64,000 bases of DNA from Byssothecium circinans (lineage: Eukaryota; Ascomycota; Dothideomycetes; Pleosporales; Massarinaceae). Position numbers and translations under genes: made by a program. This document shows, piece by piece, positions 1-12,080 of this stretch. The notes beneath the pieces are model-generated. The model ran no database searches and was not told where the DNA came from. It saw only the letters and a list, made by a program, of their open reading frames with translations. Each line of letters begins with the position of its first letter. Position 1 is the first letter of the stretch. Location of the stretch: contig ML977016.1 in assembly GCA_010015675.1 (NCBI GenBank), positions 31,465 through 95,464 of the forward strand. The letters are read 5' to 3'.

Positions 1-263
1 GCACTCTCTTTGACAGAGCAAAGTCGGAGAGAGTGGAGGATGAGGCGCCGATTGGTAGCTTACCGCCTGGAGGCAAGAGGATTCTTTTGGAGATGGCGTA
101 CAAGCCCCCCGTTACGGCGCTGATTCAGTTGGCGAGAGATGCGGGGTGGGAAACTGTGAATGGGCTTGAGGTTCTCGTGGGGCAGGGCGTTTGGCAGTTT
201 GAGTATTGGACGGGGATCCGGCCGCTTTATCGGGTTGCTAGGGTGGGTGTTTTTGAGACCTGA
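1..263 (+). CDS. 3' end of a shikimate dehydrogenase-type gene (partial)
   Basis: The window opens inside an open frame that runs from base 3 to a TGA at 261-263, giving 86 visible C-terminal residues. The segment reads as the end of a shikimate dehydrogenase domain: an [13 protein letters not shown] stretch is followed by [15 protein letters not shown] and QFEYWTGI, the order seen at the C-terminus of the pentafunctional AROM protein and related shikimate/quinate dehydrogenases. Family role: NADP-dependent reduction of 3-dehydroshikimate in the shikimate pathway, in the cytosol. Whether this is a full AROM protein, a stand-alone dehydrogenase or an AROM-like repressor cannot be told, because the rest lies upstream. 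The sequence matches AROM-type ends better than quinate-repressor-type ends as I remember them. No internal stop is seen. Confidence 0.75.
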   Translation, partial: TLFDRAKSERVEDEAPIGSLPPGGKRILLEMAYKPPVTALIQLARDAGWETVNGLEVLVGQGVWQFEYWTGIRPLYRVARVGVFET

Positions 264-2097
264 TTTATGAGGAAGGTACTAACGTGCGACAGGACGCTGT
301 TATGGGCGCTTGAATTGGCGGTTGAGGAACGGTGAGGGTGAATGTGAGGAGTGGTGTGTACGATGTTGGAGGTTCGTGGCCCAGGGTATACTATGATTTC
401 TAGGATATGGTGACTACGGCAGGATTTTGCATCCGAAAAAGGTAGACAACAGCAATCTTCAACAATGCATGTCGAAAAAGCCTTGGAATGCACAGTACGT
501 ATAGTACGGTAGCAGTCTCTAACCTATCAGCAAATTTCAATGACGTAAAATTATACTCCATCCCAGAGATATTCTACTCACATGAGGCTGAGGTAGCTGG
601 GTAGAACCCTGGAGGTTATCCATGGATATACAAAAAAATCACATGAGGGTCTGCTGTCCACGGGTTTACCGGTGAGCGTTTCAAACAGCTTTCGGATCAT
701 GTGTATGCGAGATTAGATCTGCACAATGACGATGTGATCGTAGAAGGTAGAAGGTACATGGGAAGGTACAACGAACGGACGCGCGGTTCCGATAATTTGT
801 CTTAATTGGAATCGCATATATCAGCTACAGGATAGGCGGTAAGGCACGGTATCGTGGCTGTCTATCCCGAAAGGCGCTTCTACAGCCTCCAGCCTTTCCT
901 AATACCCCGAAGGAGAAGGAAGAGGGACATGCAGCTTGTCGATGAAGTTTTCATTTATCTAGAGAGGTGGTGCTGTCGCGAAAACTCCATGCTGCTCCCT
1001 ACGCCACGTTTCCCCCGCAATTTTAACTCACCGCACAAACGCACCACGCACAACACGCGACAGCTCGGGACGCTAAACCTACCAACGCAGGCAAACCAAC
1101 TATCTAGGAACTAAACAGGCAAGCTACAAACGGCAACTTCCAGAATTCCGCTTAGCACGTGCCCCATCGATCCCGGTTTGCACTAATCAACAACAAAAAA
1201 CCAAACCATCATACAAACTGCCTCTCACGTGACGGATAGAATCCCGAAAGCTGCCCTCAAGACTCAAGCTCCAGGGCTGTATAGCCGGTAGGTACTGTAC
1301 AGCCCATACCCCCACACCACCCGCGCAGACAGGCCAAAAGGGGGAAAAGGGAAATCGATCGTCAATGGTCGGTGGGCCGGGGGCACGACCCTCAATCCCC
1401 CACCCCGCAGGCACGATCGACAACCGAACCGGGTGAAAGTACATGTACAGTAGCACGAGTAGAAAGCGTACTATAAACCAACTAGTAACTATGTACTATT
1501 TCTCTCTCTCACGCGACCTCGTTCAAAACGTCTCATCAGCGGTGTAGCCCCATCAAGGTCTTACATCGGATGCGCATGTGACGATACTTTCGCTTCTTCC
1601 GAGGTAGGTTGGAGGTGGTGATTGCTCGGGTTGGAGGCGATCGACGGTGGGTACCATATGTTAGATGGATGGGGAGTATTATATGTATTATATATCATGG
1701 TATGCGGATGTGCGGCGGTGGTGTCCGGCGGTGTTGTCTAGCCGTAGATGTCACGATGAGGTGGGTTGGTGATGGCGAGGATGTGGGGAGCGGGTAGAGG
1801 GTATAGCGGACGGGGGTGGATATGGAGTAGTGGGTTTGTTCGTCATTTGCTTTTGGGCATGTGAGGGTTTTGGGGTGGATGGGGTAGGATGAATATGATG
1901 ATCTTGGGTGGGGGAGTGGAAGAGGATATAAGGTGAGGGGGATGGGAGGTCGGTGACGGGTGAACTTTGAAGAGTATGGGTTATTGACAGGTTCGAGATA
2001 CTTTGTCCTCCGTTTGCTTTCTCAGTTTGTATGCTTTTGAACGAGAGTTTCGTTTGGTGCACTTTTTGTATTCGCTTCTTACTCTTGTATTCGCATC
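264..2097. other. Intergenic, no gene recognised
   Basis: About 1.8 kb between the shikimate dehydrogenase end and the amylase. Only short ORFs without recognisable content are present on either strand. The last 500 bases are G-rich on the plus strand with runs of TGGGG-like words. The final 120 bases become T/C-rich, as is common just upstream of fungal start codons. Confidence 0.6.
1925..1933 (+). promoter_or_regulatory. TATA-like element upstream of the amylase fragment
   Basis: GATATAAGG lies about 165 bases upstream of the amylase ATG, followed by a T/C-rich leader. This is a weak call from sequence alone. Confidence 0.3.
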
Positions 2098-2774
2098 ATG
2101 AAGCTCCTCGTTACCGGAACGCTTTCGTCTCTCGTACATACCACCTTCGCGGCTAGTGCGGCGGACTGGCGCTCTCGGTCTATTTACCAAGACTTTACTG
2201 ACCGGTCCGTTCACCTCCACTCTCGTCTCTGCTACCTTTGCAATACTAACCACCACCACACAGCTTCGCCCGGACAGATGGCAGCACCGACGCTCCCTGC
2301 GATGTATCCAAGAACGTCTACTGCGGCGGGACCTGGTCAGGCATTACCTCCAAACTGGACTACATCAGAAACATGGGCTTCACAGCGCTCTGGATCTCGC
2401 CCATCACCGCCCAAGTCCCAAACGCATACCACGGATACTACCAAACAGACCTGTACTCTGTAAACTCGGAGTTCGGGTCCGCTGACGACTTGAAGAACCT
2501 CGTGTCTGCTGTGCACGCAAAGGGTATGTACCTCATGCTCGACATCGTACCGAATCACATGGCCTACCCCGGCTGTCCCGATAAAGTCGACTATGCCTCG
2601 TTCAACGTGATGGGCCAACCGAGCCATTTCCACGCCTTCTGTCCGCTGCAGAACATGCAGAACCAGACCGAGGTGGAGCATTGCTGGCTCGGGAATTGCA
2701 ACATGGCGATGCCGGATCTAAAGACGGACGATGAACAAGTCGCGAATGAGCTGAACTACTGGGTCAAGCAGCGT
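2098..2774 (+). pseudogene. Truncated secreted GH13 alpha-amylase
   Basis: Exon 1 is 2098-2204 and exon 2 starts at 2264. The 59-bp intron (2205-2263) has a TACTAAC branch site, and splicing restores DRFARTDGST. The product starts with a signal peptide (MKLLVTGTLSSLVHTTFAAS) and then ADWRSRSIY. The N-terminal part of an Aspergillus-type alpha-amylase barrel follows: CGGTW, GFTALWISP, YHGYYQTDLY, GMYLMLDIVPNHMA (GH13 region I) and the Cys pair around HAFCPLQN and EHCWLGN. It would hydrolyse alpha-1,4-glucan outside the cell. Only about 206 of the usual 480-500 residues are present. After VKQR the frame meets GTGAGT at 2775, and no downstream exon carries the catalytic Asp/Glu/Asp of regions II-IV. 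A gene truncated or decayed at its 3' end is the simplest reading; a functional short protein is unlikely. Confidence 0.75.
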
Positions 2775-3782
2775 GTGAGTCGTACTACATTGTAAGACAA
2801 GTTGGCAAGCTTGCCAGGCACCGTTTTAATTTGATCGGCATTTCGGACCGATGTACAAAGATGCAGAATGCGGATCCAGTCTCGATGGGTGGGATTGTTG
2901 ATCAGCATCTATAACAGTTCGATGCTGTTGCCTTCGCGCTACCGCCTCTAGAGAGATCGACGATGACAGGTTCGCGCGCTCACGAGACGGTGCGTATGGA
3001 AGTCCCATGGCTCCTCAACACACCCTAGCGGGAAGTCGGAAGTGCCCAATAATGGACATGGCGAGACGGCCGTTGTTGGCAATTCTCACCGGCTTTATTA
3101 CCGTAAATTGAACATTCGATACCCGAGACAACGGCGAATCTCAGCCATGGCCATGGATATCCGCGAAGGCCGTTGTTTGACAAGCAGAGGTCTAGAACTC
3201 TGTTGTGGCTGACGGATGTGTCGCTGCGCGATGGTACGGATCGAGCGAATCGAGAAACGAACATGTTGGAATCTTGCTCAACCGCATGCCAGATTGCGGG
3301 TGTTGCGTCGTTGGGCTTGGTTGGTCTGGACCCGCCGGTGTTGAGTTCCGGAGCACCGGGGACCCTGCGGCGTAGGGCGCCATGTCCATGAATAGGGGCA
3401 GGGGAAGAGAGACGCCATGCGCTGTAGAGAGGATAGATATGATCACACGCAATGCAATGCATCGTGATGGTGAGGGTGAAGGAGCATAGGAGAATGTGCG
3501 ATGAGCCATGACGGTTCGGGACTAGCCGAAGACAAGCTTTTCAGATGAAAGCTTGGCCCTGCATCTTCGAGGTCTAGACCCCCGCCCTCCTCATCCGCAA
3601 GCCACATCAGGCCATCTTTCGCCGTTGTCAGATCTCCTTCAGCTCGACCTTGCCAGGCGGGATGTAGCATCCGTGCTAGCCGGAAGCTGCCATACAAGGG
3701 TGGTCGTGTGAACCATCCATCTGCAGCCCTCAAATACACGACCCTATCCCCCGCGCGACCACGCCTTTACCTTGAAGGCACC
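2775..3782. other. Intergenic, possible decayed amylase tail
   Basis: No convincing gene. The short stretch near 2828-2851 could be a scrambled remnant of GH13 region II (Phe-Asp-Gly-Ile-Arg-Thr-Asp) if two single-base insertions are allowed, but this is weak. The rest holds only short overlapping ORFs on both strands. Confidence 0.4.
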
Positions 3783-6336
3783 ATGACGATCACTTCCCCT
3801 TCTAAGCAAACGCCCATGCCAGACCTACTTGATGTCCTTGAACGTCTCAAGTTGGCAACATACCACAAAGCTCTTGCTAAGAACGGCTTCTACAACTGGG
3901 AGAGCGTTCTAGATATCACGGAAGAAGATTTTACAGCCCTGAACTTCAAGCTCGGTCACCGTCGAACACTGCAGCGCGAGATAGCCACATGGCGAGGAGT
4001 GCCTTCTTCTTTGTCGCTGGAAGAGAAAAACATCGAGCAAACATCCCTTTCGACATCGGCGTTGGAACGCCTGACTAGACAGACATCGACTCCACCACCG
4101 CGAGAGAAACGGCGGTACAGACGACATCCTCGGGCCGATAGCAACGCGCCGAAGAAGCCAAAGACAGCATGTATATATATCTGATCCCGACTTACACCGA
4201 GCAGCTTTGACCGTGATGTAGACGTAAACTTCGCTGACGAGCTCCGGACTCTGCCCGAAATCGGCTCACTGTCGTTCGTGGACATTGCTAGAGAAGTGGG
4301 CCGGAGATGGCAGGAGCTCCCGGCAGAGAAGAAGCGTGTGTGGGAGAGTCAAGCTGCGCGCGCAATGCAAGAGTTTGAAGCACAGATGGATGAGTACAAG
4401 AACACGGATAATTGGCGCAAGTATCAGGCCTATCTAACTGGATTCAAATCCCAACAACAGCAACAAGCAGGCGGAAAACGGCCAGGGCCCAGTCGCACAA
4501 ATTCCTACAACAACCGAAGAGTTAATTCCTGTGCGAGCCCTTCCGCTTCTTCTGACAGCCCGTTATCACTTCCTTCCAACACCTCGATCGGTACTGAGGC
4601 CGAGCTCTGCCACAATGCGCTCACTCTGGCGTTCAGCGAGTTGGTTTCTCTGCGAGGCGAGATCCTGGGCCAAGGGGCAAAGCCCTATAATGACCAGAAT
4701 TTGCCGCCTGAATCCCTCGTACGGCGAGCAATGCACGCTTTCGTGCAGGGGACAGGATCACTACTTTACATGTGGGAATATGGACAAGTCGATGAAATAC
4801 TTGACCGTATCTACAGACCGCAGAGACGAGTGGACGCAATGACACTTGCCGAATGCTTCATTGTCTCGGCTATGGGTGCACACTACGACATGGAGTGTTT
4901 TCCTGATCGGATACGCAAAATGTTATATGCTTCGGGCACCCTGTTTTTTAACGAGAAATCGGCAACACTGGACCATATGCGCACAATGCGCTTGTTGCTG
5001 TCGATGGCCTTTTATGCCCTCCTGGAGAAGCACATGAGCGCTCGATATTTGATAGGTACGTGATGGTGGATCATCACAACATATGCTGATTTGTATACAG
5101 CGGCCGGCTTGCAGATTGCACGGTGGAAGTGCCCCACTTCAGTGCAACCCAACTCAAGGAACATGAACGACAGTTGGAGGCGTATCTTCCGTAGTCTCAT
5201 ATTCATGGATTGCTGGCTCGCGTACACGCTAGGGTACACGTCCGAGGTCACGTCGAGTGACATAGCAGTAAGTAGTATCACGGACTTTCGATCCTCACGT
5301 GTCTAACGTTGATATAGATTGTGTGCAGCGCCTGCCATTCAGACCAGATGACAATCGATGAACAAATACACATACAGACCAGTAAAATCGGGCTGGTTGC
5401 GGCTGAGATTGCAAAGACTATTACATCTCCAGAGTTGGCGACGCGTGGAAACATCACCAAGCTTACAGGCATGCTTGAGGCGTGGAGGTTGGAAGTTCCC
5501 CTCATGCTCCAAATTACTACGTTGACATCAAGTACTCCTCCTCCCCTGACTCTATATCAACGGCGGGCTGTCCTTATGGTTCATGTAAGCACTGCCAGGC
5601 TCTTTTCAAGCTCGTCAACTGACATTTCTCAGATAATGTACCTCGGAGCTCTGATACTTCTATATCGTCAACTGCTTGTCGCAACTGCGGAGAAGCAGCT
5701 CACAGATGGTGCAGCCTGGAATTTAGATCTCTCCGCGGCCGAAGTTGTAAGATATAGGAACGAGTGCTCGATGGCCGGTCAGCAGATCGCGCGAATCCTT
5801 GGACTCATCTCTTTCGACGGAACGCTGACCAAACGATGCTGGCTGATCATGTAAGCTCTGGCTGTAACTCCGGGTGTTGTTGTATTAATTCTTCCCGTAG
5901 CTACTGGGCCTTTACAGCCTCCATCGTCCTCCTCTTCAGCGCAACAAGCAAGCTTCTCGAAGGCCAACCCGACGGCGTAGACCAAGATCTCAACTACGCC
6001 AAAACATGCATGGGCATGCTCGAGCCATGTCGAGTTTTTGAGCCCATAGCCGCACGGTACCTCGACATCTTATGGCCTCTGTATGACCATCTCCGGGACA
6101 TCCATCACCGTATGGTAGGCCGGGCAAAGACTAGTATTTTCTCACTGCTTCAGGCAGATCCGAATAAGTTCAGTCCGCCCATTCCCATCTCCAAGACGGA
6201 AATCGGGCCCATTTCTGGGAAGCTGTCACTGCTGCTTACGGATCCGTTTGGCAGGAAGCAGAGCCTGCTGAACGATGATAGTATGCGGCGGTTGCTGAAT
6301 GCTGACGGGTCGTGTTCGGTGTTTTGGTGGAAGTGA
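3783..6336 (+). CDS. SAM + HMG-box + fungal transcription-factor domain regulator
   Basis: Six exons: 3783-4170, 4222-5055, 5101-5267, 5318-5584, 5633-5850 and 5901-6336, giving 769 aa. All introns are 45-51 bp, GT-AG and phase-consistent. Residues about 12-70 form a SAM domain (DLLDVLERLKLATYHKAL, ITEEDFTALNFKLGHRRTL). Residues about 121-190 form an HMG box (NAPKKPKTAYVNFADELR, SFVDIAREVGRRWQELPAEKK, WESQAARAMQEFEAQMDEYK), and the first intron splits its core Tyr codon. A Gln- and Ser-rich linker follows. Residues about 215-620 look like the regulatory region of Zn2Cys6 factors (TLAECFIVSAMGAHYD, AAGLQIARWKCP, SWRRIFRSLIFMDCWLAYTLG), but no Zn2Cys6 finger is present. It is probably a nuclear DNA-binding regulator using the HMG box. 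It lies about 7 kb from the end of the NRPS gene with two other genes between, so a role as cluster regulator is only inference. The intron at 5585-5632 is a multiple of three without a stop and could be retained. Confidence 0.88.
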
Positions 6337-7422
6337 GTTGTGGATGGATTGTGAGAATCTTCAATATCGGTGGCTTTTCGTCTTCCAGTCCTCTGTTCGT
6401 TCTAAGGCTCCGTCTTCACAGCGGCATGGACACCTTTTGGGATCATCTTGATTGATATACTTAGACTTGACCGTCTGTTGCGCGCCTGTGTTTGTGCAAC
6501 ATCGACTGTTATATATACCTTTGCGTTGTTCGAGACAAGTCTAGCAATGCATGGCGCCTATCGACGCCACCACCACGCTCAACATAGCCGGATGGAGAAG
6601 ATACGATGATAACGGTCCAGGGAGGAGCGGAGCGGGAATGCCCGCGTCGTATGAGATAGGGAACGAGCATGCTATCGACTGCTGGCCGCCTGGTGCATAT
6701 CCAAATCCAGAACTCCCCAGCACCAGTTCAGAACGTCAGATTGCCTTGCAGCAACTCAGCACGCCAGCTGCTTGATATGTATGTAGACAGTGCCCACCAC
6801 CCACTTTTTCGCCTGGTACTATTTTCGGCTAAACTCGCATCACGATAATGCCATCATAGCACCTCATTATTATCGCCCGTTGACGCAAGCCCAACCCCAC
6901 GTTCCTCCCTCCCAATCAGGAACATCCCTGTGGGACTCGCCTGCATCGAGATATCGAGATGACGCACCATCCAATCACCCACGCCGCAGCTCCGGATGGC
7001 TTATCGAAAATGCAAGCACGCATGCGCCGTGCAGCCCTCGAGACTCGAGTATGAGGACGTTGAGATGCGGACGGCGGATGTCTGGGTGAGATGCGGGTAT
7101 TGAAAGGGGCGGAGACGGCCTGGGGCGCACGCGTGTTCGGGACAGGGACTGGCACTTGCGCAGCTGTTTGCGGAGGTCCGAGACTCCGAGGTCTCGTCAT
7201 TTGCGAATAAGACGGACGTCACATTTCTTCCACAATTCTTCACATAAAATCTCCTTATTACTGACTTGTGCCTTTTCCTCTCATCTCCTCTCCTCTCCCC
7301 TCCCTTGCCTTTTCTGTCGTTTCGAGTCGGTCTTTCAATGCAAACGTCGTCAGTCCAGCTTGCATTCGACGCGCTACATGCACACCACCTACGGAGCTTG
7401 CTGATCGATACGAGGAGTTGCG
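6337..7422. other. Intergenic
   Basis: Short ORFs only. A 74-codon ORF at 6551-6775 has no recognisable domain. The stretch 7270-7310 is a pure C/T tract of the kind found in fungal promoters, about 115 bases upstream of the next start codon. Confidence 0.5.
7270..7312 (+). promoter_or_regulatory. Pyrimidine-rich promoter tract
   Basis: A run made almost only of C and T (TCTCCTCTCCTCTCCCCTCC core) upstream of the gene starting at 7423. Such CT tracts mark transcription start regions in filamentous fungi. Assigned by position and composition only. Confidence 0.35.
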
Positions 7423-8599
7423 ATGGATTCTGCCTTGGAGAGCCCGTTTGTGATCCCACATGAGGATGTTGAGGCGCTGGAGGGTTCGGAGGGGTTTAGG
7501 TTGTTGAGAGGGTATCTGAGAGGTCTGGAGGGGTGCGGGTATGTTCACGTTTTGTCGCTATTCTCTGCGTCATGGCCAGGCGTCGTGCTTGACTTGTATG
7601 ACTTGCTGAGCCTATTGCCACCGATCGTATCTATAAACTTTACAAGGCTCTAGCTAACCAACAATGTGCCCATAGTTTCTGCACCTCTCACGCTACCGCC
7701 TCCTCCGAAGCACAGTCTACATGGCTCTTTCACCGCGACATCCTCCACGCGCTCGTCATGCCCGTCGTCGAGCTTTTCAAGCGCGCATCTACACTCGCCG
7801 AAGCAGCACTCTGCACGAAGAAAAGTGAAGATCTAGAACTAGCCTTTAGCGGCGAGGCGCGCAGTGCATTTCTCTGGCTGCAATGCTTTGTGAGCGAGGA
7901 GGAAGACTGGGTCAGAACGAGAGGATGTCCCGGTACGCATACCCCCCACACCCAACACCCCCCTGAACTGCCAAATTCCGCCAACAGTACTAATACCTCC
8001 CGACAGCATGCGTAACAATAGCAACACTAAGCACAGAATCCCACATCCGCCTCACCATCGCCGCCTCCCTCCTCTCCACCCTGACCATCACCACCCCATC
8101 ATCCGAACACCCCCCATCCCCACCCACATCCGCAACCACAACCACAACCAACCCCTCCCTCCCCGCGCTCCCGCACATCATCCCCGCGCTCCGCGAAGCC
8201 CTCGCCTCCGACCCCTTCTGGGGCCCAGACTACTGGCCCTACCTCTTCTCGCGCGCCTCGCAGCTCAGCACCGGTATCCAAGCCCTCATCACCTCGCTCG
8301 TCGATCTCGAGTCACTCGTCGCCTCACCATCTCCCACGACCGCAGTATCGGGCAAGCGCAGCCCAACTGCGCCAGTCACACAGCTTCATGGAGAAAAGGG
8401 GGAGGAGAAGGGTCTGAAACTGAGGAAGAGTAAATTGGCGAAGAGGCAGCTGAGGATGAAGGCGGAAGAAGTTAGTCTTATGAGGAGGTGTGCGCTGCAG
8501 TGTTGGGCGAGGGCCGTGGTGCCGAGGGAGATACGGGCGGAGGTTTTGGGGCTGGGGATGGGGAGGGAGGGGAGGGTGAGGAGTTTGACTTGTCCTTGA
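7423..8599 (+). CDS. Conserved-looking fungal protein of unknown function
   Basis: Three exons: 7423-7538, 7676-7932 and 8007-8599, giving 321 aa. The introns are 137 bp (GTATGT...CATAG) and 74 bp (GTACGC...GACAG), and the joins give EGCGFCTSHAT and RGCPACVTIATL without a frame problem. The N-terminal 150 residues are helical and fairly hydrophobic (STWLFHRDILHALVMPVVEL, AFLWLQCFVSEEEDW). A Ser/Thr/Pro-rich insert follows at about 150-185, then a block with FWGPDYWPYLFSRASQL, and a Lys/Arg-rich end (KLRKSKLAKRQLRMKAEE). No signal peptide or clear membrane segment is seen. I do not recognise the family. The very high C content of exon 3 up to base 8340, then G-rich sequence, is unusual but the frame stays open. 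Neighbours give no functional hint. Confidence 0.7.
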
Positions 8600-9736
8600 T
8601 TTGTGGTTGAGGGGGAGGTGTGGTGTGGAGTGTGGATGGATGCGGTGAGGAGGGTTTGCGTTTAAAGAAAGGAGGGTTTCATTCGAGGAGAATTTGTTTC
8701 GGTGTTGCTTTGGATTTGCATTAGATAGATACCACTGTAGCCTCACTTGTGTTTTTTCCTTGGGCTTTTCATGTTCGTCTTTTCGATAGGTGGATAAATG
8801 GACAATCAATCAGTCAGCCAGTCAGTCAGTCTTCAAGTTATCAATCTTCAATCGCTGTATCCTCTTCCAACACCCGTCTATAATTACGCAACCTTCCCCC
8901 TTCCCCCTTCCCTTGAGTCCTTCCAACCTTGATTTTCATGACTGGACCCCGAACACCCAACACTCATAAAATCTCCTCCCTATCCTCGTGGCCCCTCCCT
9001 GAGCTTTAAAACCTGGTGTTGGGACATATCTCTGTTGAATTTATGAAGGCCTTGGTATATTGCTCCACCAGCTCCCGCGTCTCTTTATACGAGAGTACTT
9101 TCCGCTCACGCTTCCACCGCATCCGTAAATGCGCAATATAAATTCATTTCAAAATATCATCTGCTTAACCTGCCTTGCCTCTTCCTTCATCGTCTCATGC
9201 TTCGAAGCTGCCAAAACGCTGCGGATACACTGCCTCTGTCTCCCATGAAAATGCGCTTACTTGATGTTGGCTCATCGAATCCATGGTACGGAATTCCTGC
9301 CGTCGCAGAGATTCGATTCTCGTTCCAGGAAGGTAATTATTCTGGGCCCAGGACGCGCTGCTTTCTCGCACCTCAGCCATCGCTGCCCGACATCGTTGCT
9401 GGCTAGGACGCGAAAACGATATGGTATGAAGTGGTTTAAGCGGGAATGGACATTCACATCGCGGTTGTTATACATTACGTGTTCTTCTGTGTGCTGGTTT
9501 TCGATCTTCCGAAGAAGTCGGGTAGGTAGTGTACGTACACATAGTGATTATATCTTCACGCTCAGTCCGAAGTGGGCTGCGGGGTGGGGAGAAATGTTCC
9601 GTTAAAGTAGTTTCAAGGTCGTCAAGATGTACACAAGGATGGATATCTTCGACGAAGAGATAATACCTGCACATAATTTGAATCCAAATCTATTGGTTCC
9701 CGTATATCCGCCATACCGCCGCAAATCTCACACCCC
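8600..9736. other. Intergenic between convergent genes
   Basis: No supported gene. There is a small CAGT/CAAT tandem stretch near 8803-8832 and a C/T-rich stretch near 8870-8930. ORFs up to 114 codons around 9261-9605 show no domain and overlap ORFs on the other strand. Confidence 0.5.
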
Positions 9737-12080
9737 TCACCGCGCCCGCGCAATCTCCCCCGAAACCCTCCCCCCAACCGGCGACACAGGCGTAATCTGA
9801 TCATCCACCCCCTCATCCACAAGCGTAGTCCGCGTATCAACCCTCCTCACCCTCCTCTCACCCCCCGCAAACATATCAGCCCGACCCAACGTCGGACTAA
9901 CCGGAGTGATCGGACTCTCCAGCGTATCCGTCCTCTTCACCTTCCAATCAAACGACATAGCCCTCTCCGAAACAGGCCCATTCCCCGTGTCCGACCGCGC
10001 AGTCGAAGGCCCACTCCCCGTCTCCCCTTTCTCAACATCTCTCTCCCAGTCCCGAGGCGCAATGAGAGTCGTATGCTTCTCATCCCTCGTATCGATCATG
10101 GCCAGGTTCTCTCCCGGCGCGGTGATGGGATGGGCCCAGCGATTCGACCAAGTCCCCGAGCCGATGACATGTTCGTGCGCAAGGCGCTGTAGCTGCAATG
10201 TAGTATTCGTGTCCCACTCCAGACGGGCATAGGTCCCGCTCGGATTGGAACATTTCGCGCTGCGACGGATCTGTACGAAGTCCACAATATGCGGCAACGT
10301 GAGGTCCAGAACGATAAACAGACCGCCGATAACGAGGATCAAACTCACGCCCAGGACGGAGAAGGACGAGTATTTCGTCGACATGATTTTCTGCGCTTTG
10401 CACAGGGCGTGCTCGGCTGTGGTGTTGGGCGCGACGCGGAAGCGCTGGTACGCTGCGTTGGGACCGTTGCCGGCTTCGACGAAGGAGCCTTGGAGCGAGG
10501 CTAGGGAGCTCGAGACCCAGTGCTCGACTTCGAGCTGCCATTGGTTGGGGGGGAGGGGGCCTTGGTTGTTGTTGCCGAGGCCGTGGCGGGCGATTATCGA
10601 GGATGCGCCTAGGGCTTCGACGATGCCTGAGATGGAGAAGAATCCGAGGCCGAAGATTAGATCGGCCCATTTCATCGTCTGTCGTTGGGATTCGGTCGGG
10701 TAGAGTTTGTCGAGTGGGTACGTGTCGTCGACCATGCCGCGTAGTGGCTCGCAGCGGGTCGGTTCGGGGTGGTTGGGGTTGCAGGTTTGCATTTGCATTG
10801 TGCAGCCCATGACGGAGATCGGCTCGTCGGGATCGTAGAGCTGCTTGTATGTCGTGGAATCTATGGACGAGCGCAGTTGTTTCCCTTTTTTGTGCGCGGA
10901 GAACCAGGGGTCGTCGACTGGCTGGGTGAAGAGGATCCCGCGTGAGGTGAGGAAGAAGAGCATCACGTCGGCATCTGGCTTTTGGAGTTGCGGAATGGGA
11001 TCGAACTGGGAGGCTTGTCGGGCGATTTTTCCGGTTCCCCCGTAGGATTTTATACCCCTATTGATTGTGAGCATAAGTGTGTATCGGAATGCTAATTGTT
11101 ACTTACTGGATGCCGTAGTCTGCTCGTGCCCGCTGTCGCGTATTTTTGATGGCGTTGTATGAGGTTGTCTCATTGAGGGATACTTCTTGCGTGTAATTGA
11201 ACCGAGGATCAATTGTTCCATACCAGTATCGTTGGAGGAGTTCCGACGTGTTCGACTGAGTTACATTCGTGAATCCCTCTGTCACAATAGGCGCACAGTG
11301 ATGGACGAAGCGGTACTGAAAGCGGTTTTCGGGGGCTGCATTGATGCCGAGGTCTTTGCTGCTGTCTATATATCCGGTGTCGATGATGAGATTCTTCTCT
11401 TGCGACTTGCACATTTCTTTCGAGAACGGGCAGCTAGCATTTCGATCGACTGTCGTCTTCAAGCTTGCTCGGGCATAGGGCTGACAGTCTTCTGCAGCTG
11501 AAGTTTTGTTGCTTGAGTAGCATTGAAGCGCGTAGTTCGCATACGCTGTGGCTCTTTCTTGTTGATGGGGAAGGAAGAGGAGGTTGTATGCCGTATCGTC
11601 GTCGCTCACATCCAGAGGTCCGCAGTTGTCGCCTGTAAGGAGCACCTCGTTCGCCGTGTCTGTGGTGATTTGGGAAGAGAAGACACCTGCAACACCGAAG
11701 GATATAGAAACAAGCAGTGCAAGAAAGATAATTCCGAATATGCGTGGGAACGGTTTCCGGAATCTAGCTGGGATTCGCCAGGCCCAAATGACCTGGGAAA
11801 GTGACCATGCTGCGTCTTGTGCTGTGTCGCAATTTCGAAGAATTGCTTGAACCTGATGATATGTTCCATCCCGGGGAGTAGGGCTTGATAACATGCGATG
11901 CAGGAGGAAGCAAGCTAGTCTCCAAAAAGACTTGCCTGCCGCTCCGACGAAGATGGCGATGAAGGCTACAAGAAGGCCTCCATTTTTTCGTGTGAGTGTG
12001 ATAGTCGCTCCCTCGACCTTGCCGTGATCCCAATTGGTCCAGAAGCCCAAGTGAACATGATAAGCGTCGACGAGACTCAT
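9737..12080 (-). CDS. Fungal membrane protein with a large glycosylated loop, function unknown
   Basis: Two exons on the minus strand, 12080-11107 and 11057-9737, joined over a 49-bp intron (GTAAGT...ATAG) to give 764 aa; the join reads DYGIQGIKSYGG. Hydrophobic segments suit membrane helices near residues 33-58 (GGLLVAFIAIFVGAAGKS), 113-137 (IFGIIFLALLVSISFGVAG), about 465-490 (DLIFGLGFFSISGIVEAL) and about 565-590 (FSVLGVSLILVIGGLFIVL). Between the second and third helices lies a loop of about 320 residues with many Cys and N-x-S/T sites (NKTS, NASC, NVTQ, NTSE, NYTQ, NETT), so it probably faces outside or the lumen. The C-terminal 170 residues are hydrophilic, Ser/Thr-rich and probably cytosolic. 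This architecture is common among uncharacterised ascomycete proteins. Enzyme motifs are absent. It lies between the unknown 321-aa gene and the NRPS and shows no clear link to either. Confidence 0.8.

Noticed and set aside
6551..6775. 74-codon ORF downstream of the regulator gene
   Set aside because: No domain, signal or context supports it; overlaps a similar ORF on the other strand.
9261..9605. 114-codon plus-strand ORF
   Set aside because: No domain or codon pattern typical of the true genes here; overlaps ORFs on the other strand.
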